Source: Streptomyces paradoxus (GTDB lineage Bacteria; Actinomycetota; Actinomycetes; Streptomycetales; Streptomycetaceae). From it: DNA of 64,000 nucleotides. Positions 15,906 to 25,498 of the stretch are shown one piece after another; the stretch's first letter is position 1, and every line of letters begins with the position of its first letter. The notes under the pieces were generated by a model. The model saw nothing but the letters and a program-made list of their open reading frames with translations. It searched no databases and was not told where the DNA came from. The stretch is taken from the NCBI RefSeq assembly GCF_014202475.1, contig NZ_JACHGV010000003.1, positions 776,454 to 840,453 on the forward strand, given 5' to 3'. The position numbers and the translations under genes are program-made.

Positions 15906-16448
15906 CTACTCCTCGAACGTCGCCGCCAGCGCCTCCGCCAGCCCCGGGACCAGATCGGAGCCGGTCAGGACCTCGGTGGGGGAGTCCTTCTCGCGCAGCC
16001 GCAGGGCCGACTCACGCGTGCCGTCGCGCAGGACCGCGACCGTCATGCGGACCTCCTGGCGGTCCGGGTGGTCCGCCACCCACTTCGTGAGCGCGGCCTC
16101 GCTCAGGCCCTTCGGAACCTGGGCCTCCGCGGACGGCGGCAGCATCAGGCGCTCCACCGCGAGGGCGCAGCCGGCCACCGCGTCGGGCCAGGCGATCGTG
16201 GCGAGGAACTCGTCGAGCGGCTTGCCCGTTGGCACTTCGTCCTGCTCGATCGGGGTGAGGCCGGAGGTCTCCGACTCGTCGCCCAGACCGAGCCGGTCCG
16301 CGAGCGAGGGTTGTTCGGCCCGCAGCCGTGCGGTGTCGACGAGGGCGAAAAGGCGGGCTGACTGGTCCCAGCCGAGGCCGGAGACGTACTCGTCGATCTC
16401 GAGGACGGCCCGGGTGAGCGGGTTCGCAGCCATGGGAGTGTTGGACAT
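15906..16448 (-). CDS. PPA1309 family protein
   Basis: A 180-residue soluble actinobacterial protein of unknown function. The conserved N-terminus (NPLTRAVLEIDEYVSGLGWD, then QSARLFALVDT) and the PSAEAQVP segment match what I know of the PPA1309 family. The ATG at 16448 is preferred; a GTG two codons earlier is possible. It is divergent from the UPF0182 gene. Confidence 0.8.
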   Translation of the reverse strand: MSNTPMAANPLTRAVLEIDEYVSGLGWDQSARLFALVDTARLRAEQPSLADRLGLGDESETSGLTPIEQDEVPTGKPLDEFLATIAWPDAVAGCALAVERLMLPPSAEAQVPKGLSEAALTKWVADHPDRQEVRMTVAVLRDGTRESALRLREKDSPTEVLTGSDLVPGLAEALAATFEE

Positions 16449-16599
16449 GGTCACAATCCTGCCTCGTTCCCGGCCGGAATCGGGAACCGAGTAAACGGTG
16501 AGTAAGTTGCATAGGTGGGGGCCCACGATCACGGGGGCCACGCACGGTCCGTGAAGACGCGGGCCTGACGGATCAACAGCGAACTTCGAGGTGCGCACC

Positions 16600-19551
16600 T
16601 TGGCTTTCCAGATGCCGGACCGCGGCGGAGGCCCTTCGGGGCCGCGGATCAGAGTGGGCCGCCCGTCCCGGCGTGTCCGGACCCTGCTCATGACGCTGGG
16701 CGTCCTGGCCGTTCTCGGCATGGCGTTCACCATGTTCGCGGGCTTTTGGACGGACTGGCTCTGGTACCGCTCGGTCAACTACTCCTCGGTCTTCACCACC
16801 ACCCTGTGGACCAAGATCGGGCTCTTCTTCGTCTTCGGCCTGCTCATGGCCCTCGCCGTCGGGTTCAACATCTGGCTGGCGCACCGGCTGCGGCCGCCGC
16901 TGAGCGCCATGTCGATGGAGCAGCAGAACCTCGACCGCTACCGGATGGGCATCGCGCCCTACAAGAAGTGGCTGCTGTTCGGGATCACCGCCCTGGTGGG
17001 CCTGATCGCCGGCGCCTCCGCCTCCGGCCAGTGGCGCACGTGGCTGATGTGGGTCAACGGCGTGCCCTTCGGTGAGAAGGACCCCCAGTTCAAGCTGGAC
17101 GTCGCCTTCTACGCCTTCGACCTGCCCTGGTACAGGTTCCTGCTCGGCTTCGGCTTCGCCGCCGCGATCCTGTCCGTGATCGCCGCCGCACTCACCCACT
17201 ACCTCTACGGCGGGCTGCGCGTCACCAGCCCGGGCGCCCGCGCCACGGCGGCGGCCACCGGGCACCTGTCGGTGCTCATCGGCATCTTCGTCGCCCTCAA
17301 GGCGGTCGCGTACTGGCTCGACCGGTACGGACTCGCGGTGAAGTCCAGCGACTTCCGGGCGACCGACAACTGGACGGGCCTGAGGTACGTCGACGCCAAC
17401 GCCTACCTGCCGGCCAAGACGATCCTCTTCTGCATCGCCGTGATCTGCGCGCTGCTGTTCTTCGCCACTATCTGGCGGCGCACCTGGCAGCTGCCCGTGA
17501 TCGGCTTCGGCCTGATGGTGCTCTCCGCGATCCTCATCGGCGGCCTGTACCCGGCGATCGTGCAGAAGTTCCAGGTCCAGCCGAACGAGCAGGCCAAGGA
17601 AGCGCCGTACGTCGAGAAGAACCTGGAGGCCACGCGCAAGGCCTACGGCATCGACGGCACCAAGGTCACCGACTACTCGGGCACCAGCAAGACCGAGGAC
17701 AAGAGCACGCTGCGCGACGACGTTCCCTCCACGGCCAGCATCCGGATCATGGACCCGAACATCGTCTCGCCGACGTTCCAGCAGCTCCAGCAGATCAGGA
17801 ACTACTACGCGTTCCCGAACAACCTGGACGTCGACCGCTACGCCAAGGACGGCAAGGACCAGGACACGGTCATCGGCCTGCGTGAGCTTAACCTCGCGGG
17901 CATCCCGAAGAAGAACTGGATCAACAACCACTTCCGTTACACCCACGGATACGGAGTGGTCGCCGCCGAGGGCACCAGCGCCGACGCCCAGGGCCGTCCG
18001 AACTTCACGGAGTCCGACCTGCCCTCCGAGGGCGACCTCGGCACGTACGAGCAGCGGATCTACTACGGCGAGAAGACCACCACGTACTCGATCGTCGGCG
18101 GTCCCCAGAAGGAGATCGACTACTCCGACGACAACGGCGAGAAGACCACCAGCTACAAGGGCGACAGCGGGGTCAGCCTCTCCAACCCGGTCAACCGGGC
18201 CGCTTACGCAGTGGCGTTCGGCGAGCCGCAGATCCTGTACTCCGGTGCCATCGGCGACGGTTCGCGGGTCCTGTACAACCGCACCCCCAAGGAGCGCGTC
18301 GAGGCGGTCGCCCCCTGGCTGACCATCGACGGCGACGCCTACCCGGCGGTCGTGGACGGCCGGATCCAGTGGATCGTCGACGCGTACACGACGACGAACG
18401 GCTACCCGTACTCCTCGCGTACGACCCTCGGTGACACCACCGCCGACTCGCTGACCGCCACCAACGACAACCGTGCGGTGGTGGCCCAGCAGAACCAGGT
18501 CAACTACATCCGCAACTCGGTGAAGGCCACCGTCGACGCCTACACCGGCAAGGTCAAGCTCTTCCAGTGGGACACCGAGGACCCCGTCCTGAAGACCTGG
18601 ATGAAGGCCTTCCCGGACACGGTGGAGCCCAAGAGCGACATCTCCAAGTCGCTGATGGACCACCTTCGTTACCCCCAGGACCTGTTCAAGGTCCAGCGGG
18701 AACTGCTCACCCGCTACCACGTGAAGGACGCCACGACGTTCCTCAGCGGCAGCGAGGTGTGGCAGGTCCCGGACGACCCGACGAACCGGTCGGGCAGCGC
18801 GGTGCCGCCGTACTACCTGAGCATGAAGATGCCCGACCAGAAGGCGCAGGCGTTCTCGCTGACGACGACCTTCACGCCCAACGGCCGGGACAACCTCAGC
18901 GCGTTCATGGCGGTCGACGCCGAGGCGGGCACCGGTGACTACGGCAAGATCAGAATCCTGAAACTGCCGACGAACACCACGGTCAACGGACCCAAGCAGG
19001 TCCAGAGCCAGTTCAACTCCCAAGAGGACATCGCCGAGTCCATCAGGCTCCTGAGAGGCGGCGACTCCGAAGTCGAGTACGGCAACCTGCTGACGGTGCC
19101 GCTCGACGGTGGACTGCTCTACGTGGAGCCGGTCTACGTCCGCGGTGGCGGACTGAAGTACCCGCTGCTGCGCAAGGTGCTGGTCACCTACGGAGGCCAG
19201 ACCGCCTTCGAGAACACCCTCGACGAGGCCCTCAACAAGGTCTTCGGAGCGGACGGCCCGGTCACCGAGCCACCGGACGAGGGCGACACGACGACGCCAC
19301 CGCCGGCGTCCGACAACCCGACGGTCCAACAGGCCCTGGAGGACGCCCAGAAGGCGTTCGACGCCGGCCAGGAGGCCCTGAAGAAGAACGACTGGGAGGC
19401 CTACGGCAAGGCGCAGAAGGACCTCGAGGACGCCCTGCGGCGGGCCGAGGACGCGCAGGCCGAGGCGAGCCGGGCGGGCGGTTCCGGGGGCGGCGAGAGC
19501 AAGCCCAGCGGGAAGCCGAGCGGCAGCCCGAGTCCGAAGCCGAGCAGTTAG
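16600..19551 (+). CDS. UPF0182 family large membrane protein
   Basis: About 983 residues, a COG1615/UPF0182 membrane protein. The N-terminal 330 residues contain about seven hydrophobic helices. A large domain follows that is rich in Tyr, Asp and Thr and probably extracytoplasmic (motifs FRYTHGYG and [10 protein letters not shown]). The last 100 residues are acidic helices then a Gly/Ser/Pro/Lys tail ([16 protein letters not shown]). The start is taken as TTG at 16600, since GAGG lies nine bases before it; GTG 16591 would overlap that site, and ATG 16612 is an alternative. Function unknown; conserved across actinobacteria. Confidence 0.9.
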   Translation: MAFQMPDRGGGPSGPRIRVGRPSRRVRTLLMTLGVLAVLGMAFTMFAGFWTDWLWYRSVNYSSVFTTTLWTKIGLFFVFGLLMALAVGFNIWLAHRLRPPLSAMSMEQQNLDRYRMGIAPYKKWLLFGITALVGLIAGASASGQWRTWLMWVNGVPFGEKDPQFKLDVAFYAFDLPWYRFLLGFGFAAAILSVIAAALTHYLYGGLRVTSPGARATAAATGHLSVLIGIFVALKAVAYWLDRYGLAVKSSDFRATDNWTGLRYVDANAYLPAKTILFCIAVICALLFFATIWRRTWQLPVIGFGLMVLSAILIGGLYPAIVQKFQVQPNEQAKEAPYVEKNLEATRKAYGIDGTKVTDYSGTSKTEDKSTLRDDVPSTASIRIMDPNIVSPTFQQLQQIRNYYAFPNNLDVDRYAKDGKDQDTVIGLRELNLAGIPKKNWINNHFRYTHGYGVVAAEGTSADAQGRPNFTESDLPSEGDLGTYEQRIYYGEKTTTYSIVGGPQKEIDYSDDNGEKTTSYKGDSGVSLSNPVNRAAYAVAFGEPQILYSGAIGDGSRVLYNRTPKERVEAVAPWLTIDGDAYPAVVDGRIQWIVDAYTTTNGYPYSSRTTLGDTTADSLTATNDNRAVVAQQNQVNYIRNSVKATVDAYTGKVKLFQWDTEDPVLKTWMKAFPDTVEPKSDISKSLMDHLRYPQDLFKVQRELLTRYHVKDATTFLSGSEVWQVPDDPTNRSGSAVPPYYLSMKMPDQKAQAFSLTTTFTPNGRDNLSAFMAVDAEAGTGDYGKIRILKLPTNTTVNGPKQVQSQFNSQEDIAESIRLLRGGDSEVEYGNLLTVPLDGGLLYVEPVYVRGGGLKYPLLRKVLVTYGGQTAFENTLDEALNKVFGADGPVTEPPDEGDTTTPPPASDNPTVQQALEDAQKAFDAGQEALKKNDWEAYGKAQKDLEDALRRAEDAQAEASRAGGSGGGESKPSGKPSGSPSPKPSS

Positions 19552-19572
19552 GGCCCTGGCCTGGTCAAATGC

Positions 19573-19618
19573 CCACCCCGCGCCGTGATACGGTTGTGAA
19601 CACAACGGCGCGGGGTGG
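19573..19618. repeat. 14-bp inverted repeat overlapping the first initiator tRNA
   Basis: CCACCCCGCGCCGT (19573-19586) is the perfect reverse complement of 19605-19618, which includes the first ten bases of the tRNA gene. A second palindrome GTTGTG-AA-CACAAC (19593-19606) nests in the loop. The second tRNA copy lacks both. Confidence 0.7.
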
Positions 19619-19682
19619 AGCAGCTCGGTAGCTCGCTGGGCTCATAACCCAGAGGTCGCAGGTTCAAATCCTGTCCCCGCTA
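19609..19682 (+). tRNA. Initiator tRNA-fMet (CAT), copy 1
   Basis: A 74-base tRNA with anticodon CAT. Initiator features are visible: bases 1 and 72 do not pair (C against T), and the anticodon stem carries the GGG/CCC run (CTGGG-CTCATAA-CCCAG). CCA is not encoded. The T-arm GGTTCAAATCC is canonical. An identical gene lies at 21860. A strong terminator follows at 19715. Confidence 0.96.
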
Positions 19683-19714
19683 CTGAAGTCGCGATGTCCG
19701 AGTGACGGAGCGGC

Positions 19715-19755
19715 CACGAAGGCCCGGATTCCACAAAGGAATCCGGGCCTTCGTG
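19715..19755. terminator. Strong terminator after initiator tRNA copy 1
   Basis: An 18-bp perfect stem (19715-19732 with 19738-19755) with loop ACAAA. Confidence 0.88.
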
Positions 19756-19916
19756 ATGTGTGAACGCATGTGCTGGCGCAGGCTGTGGCCGCGCCGCCGG
19801 GGGGAGTTGGGCAATCTGTGTTTGACTTGTCTCTCTGTGGGCATGTCGACAAAACGCTGAAGTGACCTCACTGGCTGCGGTATACCAGGTGTACCCAGGT
19901 TGCAGGTGGTGCGACG

Positions 19917-21740
19917 ATGGACGTTATGGGGGACAAGGCAACTCTGTTCGAGACAGGGCGTTTTGTGCAGCCTTCCAGCCGGGAGGACACCGAGACCCCG
20001 GACGAGACCGGGGAGATCGCCGACGAGGCGGCCGAGGAGCTGCGTCAGCGGCTCGCGGCCGAGGCTGGCGACGTCGAGGCGATGAGTGTCCTCGGGGCCA
20101 TGCTGCTGCGCCGTGGTGACCTCGACGGTGCCGAGCCTCATCTGCGTGCCGCCACCGCCGCTGGCGACCGGGCGGCCGCCAACAACCTGGGGGTCCTCCT
20201 CCACCAGCGGGGGTACGCCGACGAGGCCGCCGGGTGGTGGCGGATCGCCGCCGTCGCCGGATCCACGGCGGCCGCGCACGCCCTCGGCCGGCACCACCGC
20301 GAGCGCGGCGACGAACCCGCCGCCGAGTACTGGCTGCGCCAGTCCGCCGAACAGGGGCACACGCTGGGCGCGTACGCGCTCGCCGACCTGCTGGAGCACC
20401 GCGGTGACGCCGGGGCCGAGCAGTGGATGCGGGTCGCGGCCGAGCGCGGGCACCGGGAGGCGGCGTACCGGCTGGCGCGGGCGCTGGACCGGAACGCGGC
20501 GCGGGAAGCCGACGGCGACAACGGTGTCCAGGTGCCCGAGGAGGCCGAGCAGTGGTACCGGCAGGCCGCCGCGCGCGGCCACCGGCGGGCCGCCCTGCAC
20601 CTCGGGACGATCCTGGAGAGGCGCGGCGAGCTCAAGGAGGCCGGACGCTGGTACCTGACGTCCGCCAAGGACGGCGAGGCGCGTGCCGCCTGCGCGCTCG
20701 GCTTCCTGCTGCGCGACGCGGGTGACACCGAGAACGCCGCCGTGTGGTGGCTGCGGGCCGCCCAGGACGGCGACGGCAACGCGGCGAACGCGCTGGGCGC
20801 GCTGCACGCCGAGCGGGGCGAGACCCAGACCGCCGAGCGGTGGTACCGGGCCGCGATGGACGCGGGCGACGTGAACGGCGCGTACAACCTCGGCCTGCTC
20901 TGCGCCGAGCAGGGTCGCACTCCGCAGGCCGAGCAGTGGTACCGGCGCGCGGCCTACGCCGGACACCGGGAGGCCGCGAACGCGCTGGCGATCCTGCTGC
21001 TGCGGGGCGGTGACGAGACGGGCGCGGAGCCGTGGTTCTCCAAGGCCGCGGAGGCCGGGAGCGTCGACGCCGCCTTCAACCTCGGCATCCTGCATGCCGG
21101 GCGGGGTGAGGAGCAGGCCGCGCTGCGCTGGTACGAGCGGGCCGCCGCCGCCGGGCACACCGAGGCGGCGCTCCAGGTCGGCATGGCCAGGCTGCGGGAG
21201 GGCGACGAGCAGGAGGCCGAGCGGCACCTGCGGTGTGCGGCCGGCGGCGGGAGCGCCGAGGCCGCGTACCGGCTGGCCACGGTCCTCGACGCTCGGCGGC
21301 CGCCGGAGCCCGCGCATGAGCTCGGGGAGCCGGTGCACCGTCGGAGCGAGTGCGAGGAGTGGTACGAGCGGGCGGCGCACCAGGGGCACAGGCGGGCACA
21401 GGTGCGGGTCGGCATGCTCGCGGCGGCCCGGGGCGATGTCGTCGAGGCGGCTCGGTGGTACCGGGAGGCGGCCGAGGCCGGGTCCCGCAACGGCGCGTTC
21501 AATCTCGGGCTGCTCCTGGCCCGGGAGGGCAGCGAGCCCGAGGCGGCCGTGTGGTGGAAGCGGGCCGCCGACGCCGGGCACGGGCGGGCGGCGTTGCGGC
21601 TGGCCCTGGTCTACGCGCGTCGGGGTGAGCTGGCGGAAGGGCAGCGCTGGGCCGACCGGGCCGTGTCGCTGGGACCGGCGTCCGTCGCCGAGCGGGCGGA
21701 GCGGCTGAGGGACGCGCTGCGGCAGGAGCTCTCCGCGTGA
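19917..21740 (+). CDS. Sel1/TPR-repeat protein
   Basis: A 607-residue cytoplasmic solenoid protein made almost wholly of Sel1/tetratricopeptide-like repeats of about 36 residues (AAxxLGxLxxxRGDxxxAxxWYRxAAExGH). At least fourteen repeats are visible from about residue 50 to the end. No enzymatic domain, signal peptide or membrane segment is seen. Such proteins are scaffolds for protein-protein contacts; partners are unknown. The ATG at 19917 follows AGGTGG; an ATG three codons later is an alternative. The gene sits alone between two identical initiator tRNA genes. Confidence 0.9.
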   Translation: MDVMGDKATLFETGRFVQPSSREDTETPDETGEIADEAAEELRQRLAAEAGDVEAMSVLGAMLLRRGDLDGAEPHLRAATAAGDRAAANNLGVLLHQRGYADEAAGWWRIAAVAGSTAAAHALGRHHRERGDEPAAEYWLRQSAEQGHTLGAYALADLLEHRGDAGAEQWMRVAAERGHREAAYRLARALDRNAAREADGDNGVQVPEEAEQWYRQAAARGHRRAALHLGTILERRGELKEAGRWYLTSAKDGEARAACALGFLLRDAGDTENAAVWWLRAAQDGDGNAANALGALHAERGETQTAERWYRAAMDAGDVNGAYNLGLLCAEQGRTPQAEQWYRRAAYAGHREAANALAILLLRGGDETGAEPWFSKAAEAGSVDAAFNLGILHAGRGEEQAALRWYERAAAAGHTEAALQVGMARLREGDEQEAERHLRCAAGGGSAEAAYRLATVLDARRPPEPAHELGEPVHRRSECEEWYERAAHQGHRRAQVRVGMLAAARGDVVEAARWYREAAEAGSRNGAFNLGLLLAREGSEPEAAVWWKRAADAGHGRAALRLALVYARRGELAEGQRWADRAVSLGPASVAERAERLRDALRQELSA

Positions 21741-21859
21741 GGCGTCGCTGCCGGGGCCGGGCGGGTGCAGTCCCTGGGGTGCCGGCGCCGGGTGGGGCGT
21801 GGCCCCGGCCAATGGATTTGCATCCGTCCTCTGCGGTGACGTAACGTTGCATTCACCGA

Positions 21860-21933
21860 CGCGGGGTGGAGCAGCTCGGTAGCTCGCTGGGCTCATAACC
21901 CAGAGGTCGCAGGTTCAAATCCTGTCCCCGCTA
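21860..21933 (+). tRNA. Initiator tRNA-fMet (CAT), copy 2
   Basis: Identical over all 74 bases to the gene at 19609, with the same C1/T72 mismatch, CAT anticodon and GGG/CCC anticodon stem. Flanking sequences differ apart from a short GCGGGGTGG-side context. Terminators follow at 21941 and 22002. Confidence 0.96.
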
Positions 21934-21940
21934 CTGAAGG

Positions 21941-21976
21941 CCGAGGGCCGGAATCCGAAAGGGTTCCGGCCCTCGG
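21941..21976 (+). terminator. Terminator after initiator tRNA copy 2
   Basis: A 16-base arm (21941-21956) pairs with 21961-21976 over a GAAA loop with one non-canonical pair. Confidence 0.85.
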
Positions 21977-22001
21977 TGTGTATGGCGTCCATGCGGCCCG
22001 G

Positions 22002-22052
22002 CACATACGAAAGCCCCGGCACCACCGATGGGTGCCGGGGCTTTCGTATGTG
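22002..22052. terminator. Bidirectional terminator, 22-bp stem
   Basis: 22002-22023 pairs perfectly with 22031-22052, with TTTCG/CGAAA on both edges. It separates the tRNA from the converging Fur-family gene. Confidence 0.9.
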
Positions 22053-22060
22053 CGAGCGGG

Positions 22061-22477
22061 CTAGGCGGCCGCGCAGTTCGGGCAGACGCCGCGATACGTC
22101 ACCTCGACGTCCGAGACCGTGAAGCCGAAGCGCTCGGTGACCGGGAGATCCGCCAGCGGGTTGCCGGTCGGGTGCACGTCCCGGATCGCGCCGCACTGGG
22201 CGCAGACCAGGTGGTGGTGCGGCTGGTGGGCGTTCGGGTCGTACCGCTTGGCGCGCTGGTCGGTGGAGACCTCCAGCACCTCGCCGAGGGTCACGAGCTC
22301 ACCCAGCGTGTTGTAGACGGTCGCTCGGGAGATCTCGGGCAGTTTGGCGACGGCCCGGGCGTGGACCTCGTCGGCCGTCAGATGGACGTGTTCGCCGTCG
22401 AGGACCTCGGCCACGACGCGCCGCTGCGCGGTCATCCGCCATCCGCGTCCGCGCAGGCGTTCCAGAAGGTCACTCAT
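22061..22477 (-). CDS. Fur-family regulator (CatR/PerR-like)
   Basis: A 138-residue Fur-fold metalloregulator. It has the winged-helix core (RMTAQRRVVAEVL, then SRATVYNTLGELVTLG), the HPHHH-like metal site (HQPHHHLVC) and two structural zinc pairs CAQC and CPNC. It is divergently placed 145 bases from a catalase gene. In Streptomyces, Fur homologues of the CatR/PerR type repress neighbouring catalase genes and are inactivated by peroxide, so this protein very likely controls that gene. ATG 22477 is chosen over GTG 22483. Confidence 0.9.
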   Translation of the reverse strand: MSDLLERLRGRGWRMTAQRRVVAEVLDGEHVHLTADEVHARAVAKLPEISRATVYNTLGELVTLGEVLEVSTDQRAKRYDPNAHQPHHHLVCAQCGAIRDVHPTGNPLADLPVTERFGFTVSDVEVTYRGVCPNCAAA

Positions 22478-22520
22478 GGACACCAGCCTAACAGCTAAGT
22501 GGACCAGGTCCCGAACAGGT

Positions 22521-22557
22521 GTGAGATTAGATCCTCACTTGCTTTAGACAATGTCTA
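22521..22557. promoter_or_regulatory. Putative Fur-family operator, catalase promoter
   Basis: Two dyads lie between the divergent genes: GTGAG-N8-CTCAC (22521-22538) and the perfect TAGACA-A-TGTCTA (22545-22557). The AT-rich second dyad resembles PerR/CatR boxes. Binding is inference. Confidence 0.5.
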
Positions 22558-22621
22558 TGTAGGATCGAGAACGGCTTAGGCCAGGGAACAGGACTGGTCG
22601 GGAATGGTGCAGGAGGCGCAC

Positions 22622-24073
22622 GTGACGCAGGGACCGCTTACGACGGAGGCCGGGGCTCCGGTCGCCGACAACCAGAACAGCGAGACTGCCGGCGTCGGCG
22701 GCCCGGTGCTCGTCCAGGACCAGCTCCTGCTGGAGAAGCTGGCCCACTTCAACCGCGAGCGCATCCCGGAGCGCGTGGTGCACGCCCGCGGCGCGGGTGC
22801 CTACGGCACCTTCACGGTGACCGCCGATGTCACCCCGCACACGCGGGCCGCCTTCCTCTCCGCCGTCGGCAAGCAGACCGAGGTCTTCCTGCGCTTCTCG
22901 ACGGTGGCCGGCAACCTGGGCGCTGCGGACGCGGTGCGCGACCCGCGGGGCTTCGCGCTGAAGTTCTACACCGAGGAGGGCAACTACGACCTCGTCGGCA
23001 ACAACACCCCGGTGTTCTTCATCAAGGACGCCATCAAGTTCCCGGACTTCATCCACACCCAGAAGCGCGACCCGTACACCGGCTCGACCGAGGCGGACAA
23101 CGTCTGGGACTTCTGGAGCCTGTCGCCCGAGTCCACTCACCAGGTGACCTGGCTGTTCGGTGACCGGGGCATCCCCGCCTCGTACCGCCACATGGACGGC
23201 TTCGGCTCGCACACCTTCCAGTGGAGCAACGAGGCCGGCGAGGCCTTCTGGGTGAAGTACCACTTCAAGACCGACCAGGGCATCGAGAACCTGACCGCCG
23301 AGGCGGCGGCCCGGCTCGCCGGTGAGGACCCCGACTCCCATCAGCGCGACCTGCGTGAGGCCATCGAGCGGGGCGAGTACCCGACCTGGACGGTCGGGGT
23401 GCAGATCATGCCGGTGGCCGAGGCGGCGACGTACCGCTTCAACCCGTTCGACCTGACCAAGGTCTGGCCGCACGCGGACTACCCGGTCGTCGAGATCGGC
23501 AAGCTGGAGCTCAACCGCAACCCGGAGAACATCTTCGCCGAGGTCGAGCAGTCGATCTTCAGCCCCGCCCACTTCGTGCCGGGCATCGGGCCGTCCCCGG
23601 ACAAGATGCTCCAGGGCCGCCTCTTCGCCTATGGCGACGCCCACCGCTACCGCGTCGGCATCAACGCCGACCATCTGCCGGTGAACCGCCCGCACGCCAC
23701 CGTGGCGCGCACCAACTCCCGTGACGGGTACCTCTACGACGGCCGTCACGCCGGTGCCAAGAACTACGAGCCGAACAGCTTCGGCGGCCCGTTCCAGACG
23801 GACCGTCCGCTCTGGTCCGCCACGGCCGTGAGCGGCGTGACGGGCGGTCACCCGGCTCCGGTCCACGCCGAGGACGACGACTTCGTGCAGGCGGGCAACC
23901 TCTACCGCCTGATGGGCGAGGACGAGAAGGAGCGCCTGATCGCCAACCTGGCGGGCTTCATCGCCAAAGTCTCGCGCGACGACATCGTCGAGCGTGCGAT
24001 CGACAACTTCCGTCGGGCCGACGGAGACTACGGCAAGCGGCTGGAGGCCGCGGTCCAGGCCCTGCGCGGCTGA
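22622..24073 (+). CDS. katA: Monofunctional haem catalase
   Basis: A 483-residue small-subunit (clade 3) catalase that decomposes hydrogen peroxide in the cytoplasm. Conserved blocks: [13 protein letters not shown] (catalytic His), [32 protein letters not shown] (catalytic Asn), the GFGSHTFQW segment and the haem-ligand Tyr region near [14 protein letters not shown]. The GTG at 22622 is chosen because GGAGG lies five bases before it; the ATG six codons earlier has no ribosome-binding site. Divergent from the Fur-family gene, which presumably represses it. Confidence 0.95.
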   Translation: MTQGPLTTEAGAPVADNQNSETAGVGGPVLVQDQLLLEKLAHFNRERIPERVVHARGAGAYGTFTVTADVTPHTRAAFLSAVGKQTEVFLRFSTVAGNLGAADAVRDPRGFALKFYTEEGNYDLVGNNTPVFFIKDAIKFPDFIHTQKRDPYTGSTEADNVWDFWSLSPESTHQVTWLFGDRGIPASYRHMDGFGSHTFQWSNEAGEAFWVKYHFKTDQGIENLTAEAAARLAGEDPDSHQRDLREAIERGEYPTWTVGVQIMPVAEAATYRFNPFDLTKVWPHADYPVVEIGKLELNRNPENIFAEVEQSIFSPAHFVPGIGPSPDKMLQGRLFAYGDAHRYRVGINADHLPVNRPHATVARTNSRDGYLYDGRHAGAKNYEPNSFGGPFQTDRPLWSATAVSGVTGGHPAPVHAEDDDFVQAGNLYRLMGEDEKERLIANLAGFIAKVSRDDIVERAIDNFRRADGDYGKRLEAAVQALRG

Positions 24074-24142
24074 ACTCCAGCACTGGACCGCTTGCGGTAG
24101 TGGACGGGCCGGGTTCCCTTGTGGGGGCCCGGCCCGTCCGTG

Positions 24143-24535
24143 CTACGCGGGAACCCGCTGCCGTGCCGGTGCCCAGCAGCGGATGATGTCGCGGACCGAG
24201 ACGATGCCGGCGGGTTCGCCGCCGTCCAGCACGATGAGGTGCCGGAAGCCGCCGTGTGCCATGGCGGCAGCCGCCTCCTCCAGCGTCCAGGCCGGAGCGG
24301 CGAACACGACGTTGTTGGTGGTGTGGGCGTGGGCGCGTTCCGTGTCCGGGTCCTGACCCAGGCCCACGGAGTTGAGGATGTCGCGTTCGGTGAGGATGCC
24401 GATGCCGCCGGCGTCGGGGTCGTGGACCACCGCCGCCCCCACCTTGCGCGCGGACATCAGCGCGGCGGCCTGGCGCAGGGTGTGGGTCGGGCCGATGGTG
24501 AGGACGACAGTGCTCATGGCGTCACGGACGAGCAT
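24143..24535 (-). CDS. Two-CBS-domain protein
   Basis: About 130 residues containing a tandem CBS pair (Bateman module). The first repeat has MSTVVLTIGPTHTLRQAAAL through GILTERDIL, the second VVFAAPAWTLEEAAAAM through GIVSVRDII. Such pairs bind adenine nucleotides and usually regulate another protein; stand-alone copies act as sensors. The start is ATG 24535, since the AGGAGG abuts the alternative GTG at 24547. A direct repeat TTCACAAG-TTCACAAG-like lies just upstream (about 24580-24596). Confidence 0.87.
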   Translation of the reverse strand: MLVRDAMSTVVLTIGPTHTLRQAAALMSARKVGAAVVHDPDAGGIGILTERDILNSVGLGQDPDTERAHAHTTNNVVFAAPAWTLEEAAAAMAHGGFRHLIVLDGGEPAGIVSVRDIIRCWAPARQRVPA

Positions 24536-24664
24536 GGATGGAGCCACCTCCTGGGAGTGTCCCCGCCGTTTGTTCAGCGTTTCACAAGTTCACAAGTGGG
24601 GGGACTCTCAGAGTGGCAGGCAAAGGGAGGGTCAACAAGGGGGCGCTCGGTAACAACGGGGGGC

Positions 24665-25465
24665 TCAGTAGCGCTGGTTGAGATACCCCAGCAGCTCGTC
24701 GTGGAGCAGTCCGTTCGACGCGGCCGCGTTGCCGCTGTGGGGGCCCGGGCGGGCATCCAGGCCGGTGAAGGTGCCGCCGGCCTCCGTGACGACGATGGCG
24801 GTGGCGGCCATGTCCCACAGGGACAGCTCCGGCTCGGCGCACATGTCGATGGAGCCCTCCGCGACCATCATGTACGGCCAGAAGTCGCCGTACGCACGTG
24901 TGCGCCACACCTCGCGGGTCAGGTCCAGGAAGCCGTCCAGGCGGCCCTGCTCCTCCCAGCCGCTGAGCGAGGAGTACGCGAAGGAGGCGTCGGAGAGCGA
25001 GGAGACGCGGGACACCTGCAGCCGGGAGGCCTTGGTCAGGCTGCGGCCGGAGAACGCGCCGTGGCCCTTGGCGGCCCACCAGCGGCGGCCGAGGGCGGGG
25101 GCGGAGACCACGCCGACGACGGGCTGGAAGCCGCCCTCGCCGGCCTCCATCAGTGAGATGAGCGTGGCCCAGACGGGCACGCCCCGTACGTAGTTCTTGG
25201 TGCCGTCGATCGGGTCGATCACCCAGCGGCGGGGGCCGGTGCCCTCGACGCCGTACTCCTCGCCGAGGATCGCGTCCCGGGGGCGGGCGCGCCCGAGGTG
25301 GCCGCGGATGAGTTCCTCCGCGGCCTTGTCCGCCTCGCTCACCGGAGTCATGTCCGGTTTGGTCTCGACCTTGAGGTCGAGGGCCTTGAACCGGTCCGTC
25401 GTCGCGGCGTCGGCGGCGTCGGCGAGGACGTGGGCGAGACGCAGGTCGTCGAGGTAGTCGGGCAT
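24665..25465 (-). CDS. hisN: Histidinol-phosphate phosphatase (inositol monophosphatase fold)
   Basis: A 266-residue Mg-dependent phosphatase of the inositol monophosphatase superfamily. Metal-site motifs: GEEYG (E69/E70), [15 protein letters not shown] (D84, D87) and [15 protein letters not shown]. The S. coelicolor protein of this neighbourhood (SCO5208) was shown to be the missing histidinol-phosphate phosphatase HisN, the penultimate step of histidine synthesis, and this sequence fits it. Soluble and cytoplasmic. It is separate from the other his genes. Confidence 0.9.
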   Translation of the reverse strand: MPDYLDDLRLAHVLADAADAATTDRFKALDLKVETKPDMTPVSEADKAAEELIRGHLGRARPRDAILGEEYGVEGTGPRRWVIDPIDGTKNYVRGVPVWATLISLMEAGEGGFQPVVGVVSAPALGRRWWAAKGHGAFSGRSLTKASRLQVSRVSSLSDASFAYSSLSGWEEQGRLDGFLDLTREVWRTRAYGDFWPYMMVAEGSIDMCAEPELSLWDMAATAIVVTEAGGTFTGLDARPGPHSGNAAASNGLLHDELLGYLNQRY

Positions 25466-25498
25466 GCAACGAACCTATCTGCCGAGGTGGGGGTGGGG

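Noticed and set aside
16573..19605. 1010-codon minus-strand ORF
   Set aside because: Antisense to the UPF0182 gene, which has membrane helices and family motifs; the antisense product is Val/Arg/Gly repeat-like.
19609..21933. Genomic island or attachment site between the duplicate tRNAs
   Set aside because: No integrase or phage gene lies inside, and composition of the central gene is native. The repeats are complete functional tRNA genes with separate terminators.
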